A stretch of 64,000 nt of DNA from Fibrobacteria bacterium (lineage in GTDB: Bacteria; Fibrobacterota; Fibrobacteria; UBA11236). Position numbers and translations under genes: made by a program. Under the pieces are notes generated by a model that was not told the origin of the DNA, did no database searches, and saw only the letters and a program-made list of their open reading frames with translations. The stretch covers positions 26,533 to 90,532 of the forward strand of contig JADGQO010000073.1 in assembly GCA_017881725.1 (NCBI GenBank). The letters are read 5' to 3'. The number at the start of each line of letters is the position of its first letter. Positions within the stretch are counted from its first letter, which is position 1. Positions 1 to 7,656 of the stretch are shown piece by piece.

Positions 1-185
1 CAAAGGTTCACATTTGGGAGAATTTAGCGACGAGGAACCGGGTTGAGGCGTAGTCCGACTTTACGGAGTTTTGTCCACCTTGGCGGTCTGGACTCCGATT
101 CGGAGCATTTCCGGGTTGAGACCGGTGATTTCGATGCAGGAAAGATTCAGCGGACCGAAGCCCGCGCAGACCTCTCAACTACCCG

Positions 186-2363
186 TTAATTCGAGGCTTG
201 GCCTGGCGTCGCGCCGGCGCCTTTAGGCGTCATGTCCGCGAGCACATTGACCGCTTCGCGGAGATAGAAATCACGTCCCAACTGCTCGTGCCATTTTTTT
301 TCTTTTTCCCCTTCCAGGGAATCAGCTGGCGGCTTGGCATGACCGAGCGCCAATACCGAAATATTCACGTTTTCCTTTTGCAGGGCTTCGTATTTTTCGG
401 TTTCCTTGCGGGCGGATTCCTGCTCCAGGACATATTTGTTTTTTTGCACGCTGACCCATTGGCGCTCCCGTTGCTTCTGCATCTTTTCCGCCAACTCGGC
501 CAATTGACGAGCTACGGGATCGGATTTCAACCTCGCCTGTTCCCGCTTGCGAAGCGCGCCCATATCCAGGTGCTGGCGCGTCCACTTGGGATAGGACAAT
601 GAGCTGACCGTATCCCAGGGCAGCGGATATTCCAAATTCTTTTCGCCCACCTCGAGGTTGCTGTAGCCGTCCGGGATCAAGAGGTCGGGAACGACGCCTT
701 TATATTGCGTGGTGCCGCCGTTGATGCGGTAGAACTTCTGGATGGTCAGCTTGAGGGATCCCATGGGACGCATGGACGAAAAGGCGGGAGGCAAATAGGC
801 ATCGAGGTCCAACATGGACTGTACGGTGCCCTTTCCGAATGAAGTATCCGTTCCCAGAATGACCGCGCGGCCGTAATCCTGCAAAGCCGCGGCCACGATT
901 TCCGAGGCGGAGGCGCTGAAGGTATTGGTCATGACCACCAGGGGACCGTCGTAGGTGATGTCGGTATCCTGATCATTTAGGACGGTGACATTGCCTTTTT
1001 GATCCTTAATTTGCACCACCGGGCCGCTCTTGAAAAACAGGCCCGCCATTTTTACGGCATCATCCAAGGCTCCGCCGCCATTGTTGCGCAAGTCGAGGAC
1101 TATGCCCTCGCCGTTTTCGGCTTTCAATTTTTCCAGCTCGTCCATCACGTCGGATGAGGCGGTCCGGCCCTTGCTGTTATTGAAGTCATGATAGAACGCC
1201 GGCAAGTTGATATACCCGAACTTGCGTTTGTTCGCGTTAGGCGACATGACCGCGGATTTCGCGTAGGTTTCCTCCACCACCACTACGTCGCGGACGATGG
1301 AAATGACCTGGATGTGTCCGGACGGCTTTTGCACCGTGAGGCGCACTTCCGTCCCCTTGCGGCCGCGAATGAGCCGCACGGCTTCGTTCACGCTGGCTTC
1401 CACCAGATCCACAGGCTCGTCAGACCCTTGAGCGACCTTCAGGATTTTGTCCTCGGCCTTCAATTCCTTTTGCCGCCACGATGCGCTTCCCGGCACGATG
1501 CTGACGACCTTGATATATCCGTCCTCTTCCCGCAGGACGGCGCCGATGCCTTCCAAGGTTCCCGTCATGGACAGGTCGAAATCTTCCTTGGCTTCCGGCT
1601 TGAAGTACTCGGTATGAGGATCATACGCATTACCCACTTCGTTCAGGTAAGCCGATACCCGCTCCAGGCGATCTTCCTTCAACATCCGCTCAAACAAGCG
1701 TTTGGTGCTACGCGCGACGTAGGCTTTGGCGTCTTTTTCCTGTTCCGGCGTGGCGGGAGTCAGCTTCACCGATTTGGGTTTTTCCCCGGACTTGGGTTTT
1801 TCCTTCGGGTCGTCTTTTCCCTTGTCTTTTTCCTTGTCCTTCTCTTTGGTTTCCTTCGCGTCCTGCACATGCGTAAGGACTTGGTATTTCAACGTGCGCA
1901 GCCAACGCTGCCGCAGCTCGTCCTTCGATTTGGCATACGGCTGTTTCTCGGGATCGAGCGGAAGGGAATCCTCCACCGACAGATCGATGGGACCCTGCAA
2001 CAACGCCGCCGTGACCGCTTCCGCCTCGGCGATGCGCCGGCGCAACAGCGTATAGGACGCGTCGAAAAACGTGGCTGTGCCTTGATTCAACTCATTATCG
2101 ATATCGGTTTCGAAATGCGATAGGCTGTCGACATCATCCTGGAGAAGAAAACGCTTTTGCGGATCCATGCGCTTTAAATGCAGGGTGTAGACCTTTTTGG
2201 AAAAGGCGTCGTCCAGTTTCGGCGGGCTATAATGCCAGGAGCTCAGACTCTTAATGATGATTTTTGTTAGGAATTCCTCCTTGGTCGGCTGCGCGCAGGC
2301 GACGGCCCCCAGAAAGGTGATGAGGCTTGCGACCGAACCGACTCTCCCGATCATCACTTTCAT
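186..2363 (-). CDS. prc: Carboxy-terminal processing protease Prc/Tsp (S41 family)
   Basis: This is a periplasmic tail-specific protease that degrades proteins from their C-terminus. The 725 residues begin with a hydrophobic leader ending GAVAC, a possible lipobox (Cys23), so the protein may be lipid-anchored. A TSP N-terminal domain follows (about 25-245), then a PDZ domain (about 260-345) and the S41 catalytic domain. By alignment to E. coli Tsp the catalytic Ser485 lies in SASASE, with Asp496 and Lys511 (FGKGT). The length is slightly above the E. coli enzyme (about 680). A Lys/Glu/Asp-rich stretch at about 170-200 looks like an insertion in the N-terminal domain. GGAG lies just before the ATG, and a perfect TATAAT lies about 45 bases upstream. 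The family call is secure; lipidation is inferred. Confidence 0.95.
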   Translation of the reverse strand: MKVMIGRVGSVASLITFLGAVACAQPTKEEFLTKIIIKSLSSWHYSPPKLDDAFSKKVYTLHLKRMDPQKRFLLQDDVDSLSHFETDIDNELNQGTATFFDASYTLLRRRIAEAEAVTAALLQGPIDLSVEDSLPLDPEKQPYAKSKDELRQRWLRTLKYQVLTHVQDAKETKEKDKEKDKGKDDPKEKPKSGEKPKSVKLTPATPEQEKDAKAYVARSTKRLFERMLKEDRLERVSAYLNEVGNAYDPHTEYFKPEAKEDFDLSMTGTLEGIGAVLREEDGYIKVVSIVPGSASWRQKELKAEDKILKVAQGSDEPVDLVEASVNEAVRLIRGRKGTEVRLTVQKPSGHIQVISIVRDVVVVEETYAKSAVMSPNANKRKFGYINLPAFYHDFNNSKGRTASSDVMDELEKLKAENGEGIVLDLRNNGGGALDDAVKMAGLFFKSGPVVQIKDQKGNVTVLNDQDTDITYDGPLVVMTNTFSASASEIVAAALQDYGRAVILGTDTSFGKGTVQSMLDLDAYLPPAFSSMRPMGSLKLTIQKFYRINGGTTQYKGVVPDLLIPDGYSNLEVGEKNLEYPLPWDTVSSLSYPKWTRQHLDMGALRKREQARLKSDPVARQLAELAEKMQKQRERQWVSVQKNKYVLEQESARKETEKYEALQKENVNISVLALGHAKPPADSLEGEKEKKWHEQLGRDFYLREAVNVLADMTPKGAGATPGQASN

Positions 2364-2406
2364 TCCCGCTCCATGGATTGGATTCGGCGTGAACCCAATG
2401 GGGGTT

Positions 2407-2412
2407 ATTATA
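2407..2412 (-). promoter_or_regulatory. Candidate -10 box of prc
   Basis: On the minus strand this reads TATAAT, a perfect -10 box, about 45 bases before the prc start codon. No good -35 hexamer is visible at 16-18 bases upstream, so the assignment rests on the -10 and its position. Confidence 0.4.
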
Positions 2413-2530
2413 GCAATTTACCCCTTTGGAAGCATGATTAATGGGCCATTGCCCGCGGTTTTATGATCCGGATTCCAACCGCCCGCCAGGACCGAATTCG
2501 CCTCCGGAATCCGCTCCGCGAGGCCGCAGC

Positions 2531-2546
2531 GTAACATACACGTTAC
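2531..2546. repeat. GTAAC-N6-GTTAC dispersed palindrome, copy 1
   Basis: Perfect copy with spacer ATACAC, in the intergenic region upstream of prc and the wHTH gene. See the finding on this motif. Confidence 0.75.
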
Positions 2547-2879
2547 CCTAGAAACCTCGCGATGCGAAATCTTCCCTCCGGGCCGTAACCGGTTCCCAAA
2601 CGCGATCCGGCCTGCACGGATCCGCTTGAACCGCTCGCCTGTAAGGTTATTGTCAAGACTCCCGGTAATAATTTGGGCCCTCCCAACCGATTCAGCGGGG
2701 TGGCGCGGTCGCCGAACGAAGATGTGTATGGGTCCCGGCGGCACTTTGGGAATTCGAGGCCGGTCCGGCTTCCGCTTATTGGCCAGGGCCCGGAAAAATT
2801 CCCGGTCCAGCATGAAGGAGTACCGGCGCGGAAAGGAATGGCGAGTTATATTTCGGATTCCCCCTGGACGGAGGCTTTA

Positions 2880-4049
2880 ATGGCCAAACATGACCAACGT
2901 ATCCTGAAATTCCTGAACCAAAACGCCGATCGCGCGCCGACCATCACGGAGATGATGACACGGCTCAATATCAGCATTTCCGATATCAGCGATTCCTTGA
3001 CCTCGCTGCAATCACAAGGGCTGGTGGCGAAGAAAACCAATAGTCAAGGCATCGAATGCTGGTTTCCCGCCAATAGCAGCCAGATCCAATCGATGGGCCA
3101 GCGCGAGGCGACGGCGGAAATGCGCGTTCCCACCGACGCGTATCCGATGGAATCCCGCAGGCAGGAATTCCGGGCCATGGACACGCGCCCAATCGAGCCG
3201 CGTCAAGCTGCCGTAGTGCCGGAGCGTTCGGCTCCAATTCCATCCATGCGCGCGGAGGCGCCTAAACCCGGTCCCGTCCCGGTCCAGCATTTGCCGGTTT
3301 CGGAACCGTCCACCGGTCAAATCCCGAGTTTCCAGAATTCCACTCCGGCCTTTCAATCCGCTCCGATGTTCGCGACCCAACCCGCTGCCAAGGGCGTCGG
3401 GATGGTCACGTTTATCGCCGGTCTGGCCGTCGCCGTGGTGTTTTCGACCTGGATGGCGGGCCGAATGGCTTCCCGAGAAGTCCAAAAAGCCTCCCGGAAT
3501 TTCGTGGAGCAAAAAGCCTTGAGCGACGCTAATGCCGCCATGGCGGATTTTCAAGCCAAAACCAAGGCGCATGTCACATCACTGGAAGATCAGATTAAAA
3601 AAATTTCTGATCAACTTGCCGCCGCAAAGTCTGCGGCCGACTCCATGAAAGTTGCTGCCGCGCCGACGCCAACGCCAACGCCAACGCCCGCCAAAGTGAA
3701 AGGGAAGGCCTCCAAAGCGGAAGTTGCCAAGGCTGAGGAACCCGCACCGAAGGCTAAAGCCGGAAAGGCCAAAACCAAGGTCAAGCCCTCACGGAAAACC
3801 ATGGCGGCGAAACCGGCGCGTGATCCTGTAGCCCTGGCGCGCGCAGCGGCCTTGCGCAAGCGCGCGGCTTCCCAGCCCGCCGCCCATTCGGAAACGCAGA
3901 CCGAAACCCCGCCGCCCGCCGCTCCCTCGGATGACGCTGCGTCCTCAACGCCCTCCTCTGCAGCCACTTCCGCTGCGGCGGAACCGGCCCCCAGCGTTCC
4001 GGAGCCCCCGGGCGCAAACCCGGATCTTCCTCCTCCCCCGAACGAATAA
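2880..4049 (+). CDS. Winged-helix and single-pass membrane protein with Ala/Pro/Lys-rich tail
   Basis: This 389-residue protein is not a recognised family as a whole. Residues 1-70 look like a small winged helix (repeated helix pattern, with 'GLVAKKT' as a turn into the wing). A linker rich in Pro and Met follows. One transmembrane segment lies at about 172-194, then a coiled coil at about 200-255, then a low-complexity tail of Lys/Ala and Pro repeats including a TPTPTP run. I chose ATG 2880 because GGAGG sits five bases before it; an upstream in-frame ATG at 2838 has its purine run too close. The layout suggests a membrane-anchored DNA-binding or cytoplasmic regulator with an extracytoplasmic coil, which is inference. 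A strong terminator follows. Confidence 0.75.
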   Translation: MAKHDQRILKFLNQNADRAPTITEMMTRLNISISDISDSLTSLQSQGLVAKKTNSQGIECWFPANSSQIQSMGQREATAEMRVPTDAYPMESRRQEFRAMDTRPIEPRQAAVVPERSAPIPSMRAEAPKPGPVPVQHLPVSEPSTGQIPSFQNSTPAFQSAPMFATQPAAKGVGMVTFIAGLAVAVVFSTWMAGRMASREVQKASRNFVEQKALSDANAAMADFQAKTKAHVTSLEDQIKKISDQLAAAKSAADSMKVAAAPTPTPTPTPAKVKGKASKAEVAKAEEPAPKAKAGKAKTKVKPSRKTMAAKPARDPVALARAAALRKRAASQPAAHSETQTETPPPAAPSDDAASSTPSSAATSAAAEPAPSVPEPPGANPDLPPPPNE

Positions 4050-4104
4050 TTGCACGACACGTAGGCGGCCGGTTATAAGGCCGGCTTCAAGTTCGAGTTG
4101 CCCT

Positions 4105-4135
4105 GGCGATTGGAAGTCCTTCCAATCGCCTTTTT
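4105..4135 (+). terminator. Rho-independent terminator
   Basis: A perfect 12-base inverted repeat, GGCGATTGGAAG against CTTCCAATCGCC, is separated by two bases and followed by TTTTT. It ends the plus-strand gene at 4049 and sits between two convergent genes. There is no A-tract on the left, so it is not an obvious terminator for the minus-strand lipoprotein gene. Confidence 0.9.
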
Positions 4136-4146
4136 ATTACTTGGTT

Positions 4147-5040
4147 TTACTTCGCTTCCTGAATGCTCAGGGAACGGAAATCGTGCGCCACCTTCTCAAC
4201 TTCGGCGATGAAGCGCTTGCGTTGGTCGGGCGTGAGGAAATTATGAATGACCAAAATCATGGATTTCATGCGAACGTCGTATTCCTTCAGACGGGTTCGG
4301 TATTCCGGGGACCGGAAAATATCCGGATCCAAATAGTAAGCCGAGACGTATTCCCTGAGTTCATTCTCAGGAGCATGGCGGCGCAGCTTCTCAAGCAAAA
4401 TTTGCACGCCCTTCTGTCGGGTCTCCAACCAAAGCTGCCCATTCCAGGGCAAGGTTCGGCTTAATACCTTAATCTTTTCTTTCTGTACGGGAGCCAACCT
4501 GCCCGTCCAATCCTCCAACTCGTCGATGATTTTCTCCGCGCGCCGATCGTATTTCTCATCATCGCCGCCGCTGAAATCCCGGGCAATTTTCTGATTCTTC
4601 TTGTTTTGCTTTTCCAGCCAGGCATCCATTTCCTCAGGCGTCAGGGAACGCAACAGGCCCACCGCCTTGTCGACGACCGGCGCCAACGTGCGTTTGCGCA
4701 AATCGAGATAACGGGCATATCCGGTATCAATCTCCCCCATCCTGAGGCCGGTTTTCAAACTGTCGGCGACCCATTCCAGCATGGTAGCGTAAACCGGGAG
4801 CATGTCCTTGCGATGCCACCGGAAATAATCCGCGACGTCCTCCTTTAAATGCGCCCGTTGCGCTTTGTCCAAATCGAAATTATCCTCGACGGAATAAATC
4901 ACCAGCCAATCCGCGTATTCATAACCGAGTTTGAGTTTGTTGCAGCCAACCATACTCAACGCCGCGAATAAGACGACGGGCGCGAGCCACCGCATGGATT
5001 TCAAGAAGGTGCGAATCGGATTCAAACGGAGATCCTCCAT
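4147..5040 (-). CDS. DUF6279 family lipoprotein
   Basis: This is a predicted lipoprotein of 297 residues. A basic N-terminus and hydrophobic segment end in the lipobox SMVGC (Cys33). The mature part begins with the family hallmark YEYADWL and FDLDKAQ, followed by an all-helical, highly charged body, as in DUF6279 lipoproteins of Proteobacteria and others. No catalytic motif is visible and the function of the family is unknown. An internal ATG (Met16) just before the hydrophobic stretch would give a more normal signal peptide and may be the true start. The gene is convergent with the wHTH membrane protein and probably has its own promoter. Confidence 0.8.
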   Translation of the reverse strand: MEDLRLNPIRTFLKSMRWLAPVVLFAALSMVGCNKLKLGYEYADWLVIYSVEDNFDLDKAQRAHLKEDVADYFRWHRKDMLPVYATMLEWVADSLKTGLRMGEIDTGYARYLDLRKRTLAPVVDKAVGLLRSLTPEEMDAWLEKQNKKNQKIARDFSGGDDEKYDRRAEKIIDELEDWTGRLAPVQKEKIKVLSRTLPWNGQLWLETRQKGVQILLEKLRRHAPENELREYVSAYYLDPDIFRSPEYRTRLKEYDVRMKSMILVIHNFLTPDQRKRFIAEVEKVAHDFRSLSIQEAK

Positions 5041-5080
5041 GTCGGCCGACTCAACCGGAAAGCCTCAGAAAATCGGAAAG

Positions 5081-5890
5081 TCAGAACGTCAGGTTCAGAG
5101 CTTGCACGACCAATTTGTCCCCGGAGGCATTGCGTCCCGGCATAAATCCGAAGCGCGGCGGAAGAAGATGCACTGCGGCTTGATGGCCAACCACCTTTTC
5201 GCGCGCATGGTCGCGAAATAGCCGGGAAATATTGTACCCGAGGACGCTGCCGGTAGTCGGAATCGCCAGCAAGGGGATGAACGGAAGCCAATGGATGTCG
5301 TCATTCACCCCCAGCAAGTGGGCCGCATAAAGCCCGCCGGCGGTCGTCAAGGCGCCGCCAACCAAGGTTAGGAATAAGCCGCCCTCCTCCTCGTCGGTTT
5401 CGCCCACGAAGAAAGCGGTCAGGCTTGAACCCAATAGAATTCCGGTCGCGCCCCCGTAAAATGCGCCGTAGAAATTATCATACCTGATCCCAGTAAACGT
5501 CAGGGTTCCTTGGTGCGCCTGGGACTCGCCTTTGATTGCCGTTTCGATGCCGCTGCCGATGTAAAAGCCCAAAGCTCCCGATACGATGGAGCCCAAAATG
5601 CCGAAGCCGTATTCCCGCGCAGCCAAAGGCGGGTCGTTGAATATCCGGTAGTCTTGGATGGGACGCTTAAATTCAGATGGTCCTATGCTTGAAGTCGAAT
5701 CGGTAGCAGTCAAAGCGGTTGCACGGGTAGTCACCTTCACTGAACCGGAATCATGGGCAGGCTTGGCAACGGCCTCGGAGGCCGGTTGCGCCTTCACGGC
5801 GCCGGTGGCGACAGCTTCGGCCGAAACGGCCAAGGATTGGCTTAGCGCCATGCCGGCAACCACAAAAAAGGCGGAATACAATTTGCCCAT
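5081..5890 (-). CDS. Secreted or membrane protein of unknown function, glycine-rich hydrophobic segments
   Basis: The ATG at 5890 is chosen because GGAAGGA lies three bases upstream; an in-frame codon at 5923 would add eleven residues with no better site. The protein of about 269 residues starts with a clean signal peptide ending near VSAEA. An Ala/Thr/Ser-rich stretch follows, then several Gly/Ala-rich hydrophobic segments (for example 'GILGSIVSGALGFYIGSGIE' and 'LVGGALTTAGGLYAAHLLG'). These resemble glycine-zipper or envelope-inserted proteins. I recognise no family. It lies 40 bases downstream of nothing on its strand and precedes the DUF6279 lipoprotein gene on the same strand, so the two may share a transcript. 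Confidence 0.7.
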   Translation of the reverse strand: MGKLYSAFFVVAGMALSQSLAVSAEAVATGAVKAQPASEAVAKPAHDSGSVKVTTRATALTATDSTSSIGPSEFKRPIQDYRIFNDPPLAAREYGFGILGSIVSGALGFYIGSGIETAIKGESQAHQGTLTFTGIRYDNFYGAFYGGATGILLGSSLTAFFVGETDEEEGGLFLTLVGGALTTAGGLYAAHLLGVNDDIHWLPFIPLLAIPTTGSVLGYNISRLFRDHAREKVVGHQAAVHLLPPRFGFMPGRNASGDKLVVQALNLTF

Positions 5891-6117
5891 GAGTCCTTCC
5901 CGGCTCGCAAGCCCCGGATGCAATTAAGATGGAACCGTAAAATACACGGATTATGACGGCGTAAAGATAGTAAACGCTGATTTTCCGACCTATTATCGAA
6001 CACGGGCGTCTTATCCTGGAACGCGATTCCCGATGGGTAACTGATTTAAACGGCGCGTCGACTTCTTTCCAAGGCGGAAATGATGCGTTTCCGTATGCAT
6101 GAAATCTTGGCACGGTC

Positions 6118-6162
6118 GTTGCCATTAACGTTGCCATTAAGGAACCGAATGGGCATATGCCC
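6118..6162 (+). promoter_or_regulatory. Direct repeats and palindrome at the HxlR gene start
   Basis: Two exact copies of GTTGCCATTAA (6118-6128 and 6130-6140, one turn apart) precede the 12-base palindrome GGGCATATGCCC (6151-6162), whose centre contains the first candidate start codon of the HxlR gene. Such sites next to a dimeric winged-helix regulator suggest autoregulation. This is inferred from position only. Confidence 0.4.
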
Positions 6163-6687
6163 ACGACAAAAGAATCCAAGCCCAGCTTTATGGGTGGAAA
6201 GGCGAATATGGTTATCAAGCGACTGACTTGGCCGGCTGAACTGACTCTTACCTTGATCGGCGGGAAATGGAAGGGGTTGATATTGCACCGCCTACTGGAG
6301 GGCGAGTCCAGGCGTTTCGGTGAACTCAAGCGGTTGTTGCCCGGAATCTCGGCCAAAATGCTGGCAAAACATCTGAAGGAGCTGGAGTCCGATGGCTTGG
6401 TGATCCGATTGGAAACCGGAGGCCTGCATCCGCGCATCCTGTACACGCCAACCGCGCGGACGCGCAGTCTCGCGCCCATTCTAGCGGCCGTGCGCCAATG
6501 GGGCGAAGAAAATTTGTCGGCATATGGGAATGGGAATGGCAATGACAATGGCGCCGAGAGTTCCGCCACCGAGGAAATTATTGCGCTTCCGGAGAATCCT
6601 GCGGAACGTGCCTGGGCGCCGAGCTTAATTCGTAACGCTGTTCCTTCAGAGCACTCAGTAGCCCATCCTGCGACAAGGATTGCGTAA
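6157..6687 (+). CDS. HxlR-family transcriptional regulator
   Basis: This is a DNA-binding regulator of the HxlR winged-helix family. The diagnostic block runs from 'LTLIGGKWKGLILHRLLEG' through RRFGELKRLLPGIS, KMLAKHLKELE and DGLVIR, the usual helix-turn-helix and wing at residues about 28-95. The C-terminal 75 residues are poorly conserved and overlap the neighbouring gene. ATG 6157 has only a distant AAGGA; ATG 6208, with AAGG close by, starts right at the domain and is a fair alternative. The last 110 bases overlap the end of the convergent DUF1016-type gene. Ligand and targets are unknown. Confidence 0.88.
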   Translation: MPTTKESKPSFMGGKANMVIKRLTWPAELTLTLIGGKWKGLILHRLLEGESRRFGELKRLLPGISAKMLAKHLKELESDGLVIRLETGGLHPRILYTPTARTRSLAPILAAVRQWGEENLSAYGNGNGNDNGAESSATEEIIALPENPAERAWAPSLIRNAVPSEHSVAHPATRIA

Positions 6688-7078
6688 CGCACAAGCTGAG
6701 GTAATACTCCTGCTGAACGGGATCCTTGCACCGGTCGAGGATTACCGCGTGGCATTCCCATGGGATGACACGGAGCATCGGCAGCAGATCCGGCCTTTCG
6801 AAATAAGCGAGGTAGAACAACCGCATCATTTGGAAATCGGCCGGCATCAGGCCTTTGGCGCCTAAAAACTCCAGCCGCAACTTCGCGGAAACGGCCTCAA
6901 TCACCGGCTGGGCGGAAATTCCATGCGCCTGCATCATGGTGAGGCTGTGCCCCACGTCCCAGCAAAGCCCTACCCACTCCGAGGAAATCAAAGGCAGGTT
7001 GCCTTCCCTACGCGCGCGCAAATGGACTCTGATGGTGTCTTGAAGCCATTGGATGGCGGTATCTTCGTAAGGCTGCAT
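6578..7078 (-). CDS. Stand-alone DUF1016 N-terminal (YhcG_N-like) domain protein
   Basis: The 166 residues match the N-terminal domain of the DUF1016/YhcG proteins along their length: a long first helix, 'GLCWDVGHSL', a helix with VIEAVSAKLRLEFLGAKGL, 'MMRLFYLAYF', the Trp-centred IPWECHAVILDRCKDP, and EYYLSLCVTQSLS. In usual family members this domain (a helix-turn-helix-like module) is followed by a PD-(D/E)XK nuclease domain of about 170 residues. Here the protein stops after the N-domain and has no nuclease residues. It may be a natural short form acting on its own or a decayed nuclease gene. The gene overlaps the HxlR gene tail-to-tail by 110 bases. Confidence 0.8.
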   Translation of the reverse strand: MQPYEDTAIQWLQDTIRVHLRARREGNLPLISSEWVGLCWDVGHSLTMMQAHGISAQPVIEAVSAKLRLEFLGAKGLMPADFQMMRLFYLAYFERPDLLPMLRVIPWECHAVILDRCKDPVQQEYYLSLCVTQSLSQDGLLSALKEQRYELSSAPRHVPQDSPEAQ

Positions 7079-7437
7079 GTAAATTTACCGGGGATTCGTG
7101 TTAGTGATCACAAATGCATAAACATAAAGTGCGCCGCTTCCATCCAGCAGGCATAGTACTATAACCTTTTCCCGGATTCAAACCGGAACCCAACCGCCTG
7201 CGCGGAGGAAATACGAAAATCAAAAAATTCATCAAATGGCCCACAGGGCTAAAATAATCGGACCTCCGGGCAATACCTTGGGAAGGCCTTGAAACACATC
7301 AAGTTACAAATCGATGAAAGTTCGAATTCGGATTGGCTTCGGGAAAAGCGTGAAAACCGGTGCAAAACGGCGATAAGTCAGGACTGCCGGCAGGAAAAAT
7401 GGTAGACTCAAGTTGAGTTTCAGCCGCGGAGGTGCCG
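7079..7437. other. Intergenic region before the 43-residue membrane protein
   Basis: This 359-base region is AT-richer than its surroundings and holds no recognisable gene. It must carry the promoter of the leftward DUF1016-type gene and that of the small rightward gene. The only clear element is the palindrome at 7406-7418. Confidence 0.5.
7406..7418 (+). promoter_or_regulatory. Palindrome overlapping a -10-like box
   Basis: ACTCAAGTTGAGT is a perfect 13-base dyad with a single central base. It overlaps TAGACT (7403-7408), a plausible -10 hexamer, 30 bases before the small membrane-protein gene. It may be an operator; no -35 is obvious. Confidence 0.3.
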
Positions 7438-7569
7438 ATGCAAATGAACCCCGAGCAAATGCAAATGGGCGTCGCAGTTTTCAGCGTAATGATTTTTCTG
7501 GTTTGGATATTGCCCGGCGTCGTGTGCCGAAAAGGAAAATTTCCGGAAGATTTAGCCCGGAGGAAGTAA
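7438..7569 (+). CDS. Small single-pass membrane protein, 43 residues
   Basis: This short frame starts with ATG five bases after a strong GGAGG ribosome site and ends at TAA. The product has a Met/Gln-rich N-terminus (MQMNPEQMQM), one clear membrane helix (about residues 11-30, ending LPGVVC) and a basic cytoplasmic-type tail with KGKFPEDLARRK. The good ribosome site, hydrophobic helix and positive-inside tail together support a real gene. No family is recognised. It stands alone in a gap between leftward genes. Confidence 0.65.
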   Translation: MQMNPEQMQMGVAVFSVMIFLVWILPGVVCRKGKFPEDLARRK

Positions 7570-7656
7570 AGCACGGGCGATACTTGCGTCCTGGCCGCCG
7601 GTCTTGAATGGCCAACGTCCCTTAACGGCAGGAGATCACCTGATGCGCCGATGCGG

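Larger units (their letters stand above)
2364..2879. other. Intergenic region between prc and the wHTH membrane protein
   Basis: This 516-base divergent gap holds the prc -10 box near its left end and one perfect GTAAC-N6-GTTAC site at 2531-2546. No convincing gene is seen in it. The downstream reading frame stays open leftwards to 2673, but the codons before 2880 lack a good ribosome site and the protein-like part begins at 2880. Confidence 0.6.

Noticed and set aside
61..174. Short minus-strand reading stretch with protein-like residues (GPLNLSCIEITGLNPEML) at the window edge
   Set aside because: It has no start codon after the upstream stop, is only 37 codons long and has no ribosome site. 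It may be a remnant, but nothing supports a gene.
1188..2123. 311-codon plus-strand open frame opposite prc
   Set aside because: Antisense shadow of prc; His/Arg/Phe-rich composition typical of reverse-frame reading.
3665..3690. CCAACG tandem repeat
   Set aside because: It encodes the Thr-Pro run in the tail of the wHTH membrane protein; ordinary low-complexity coding sequence.
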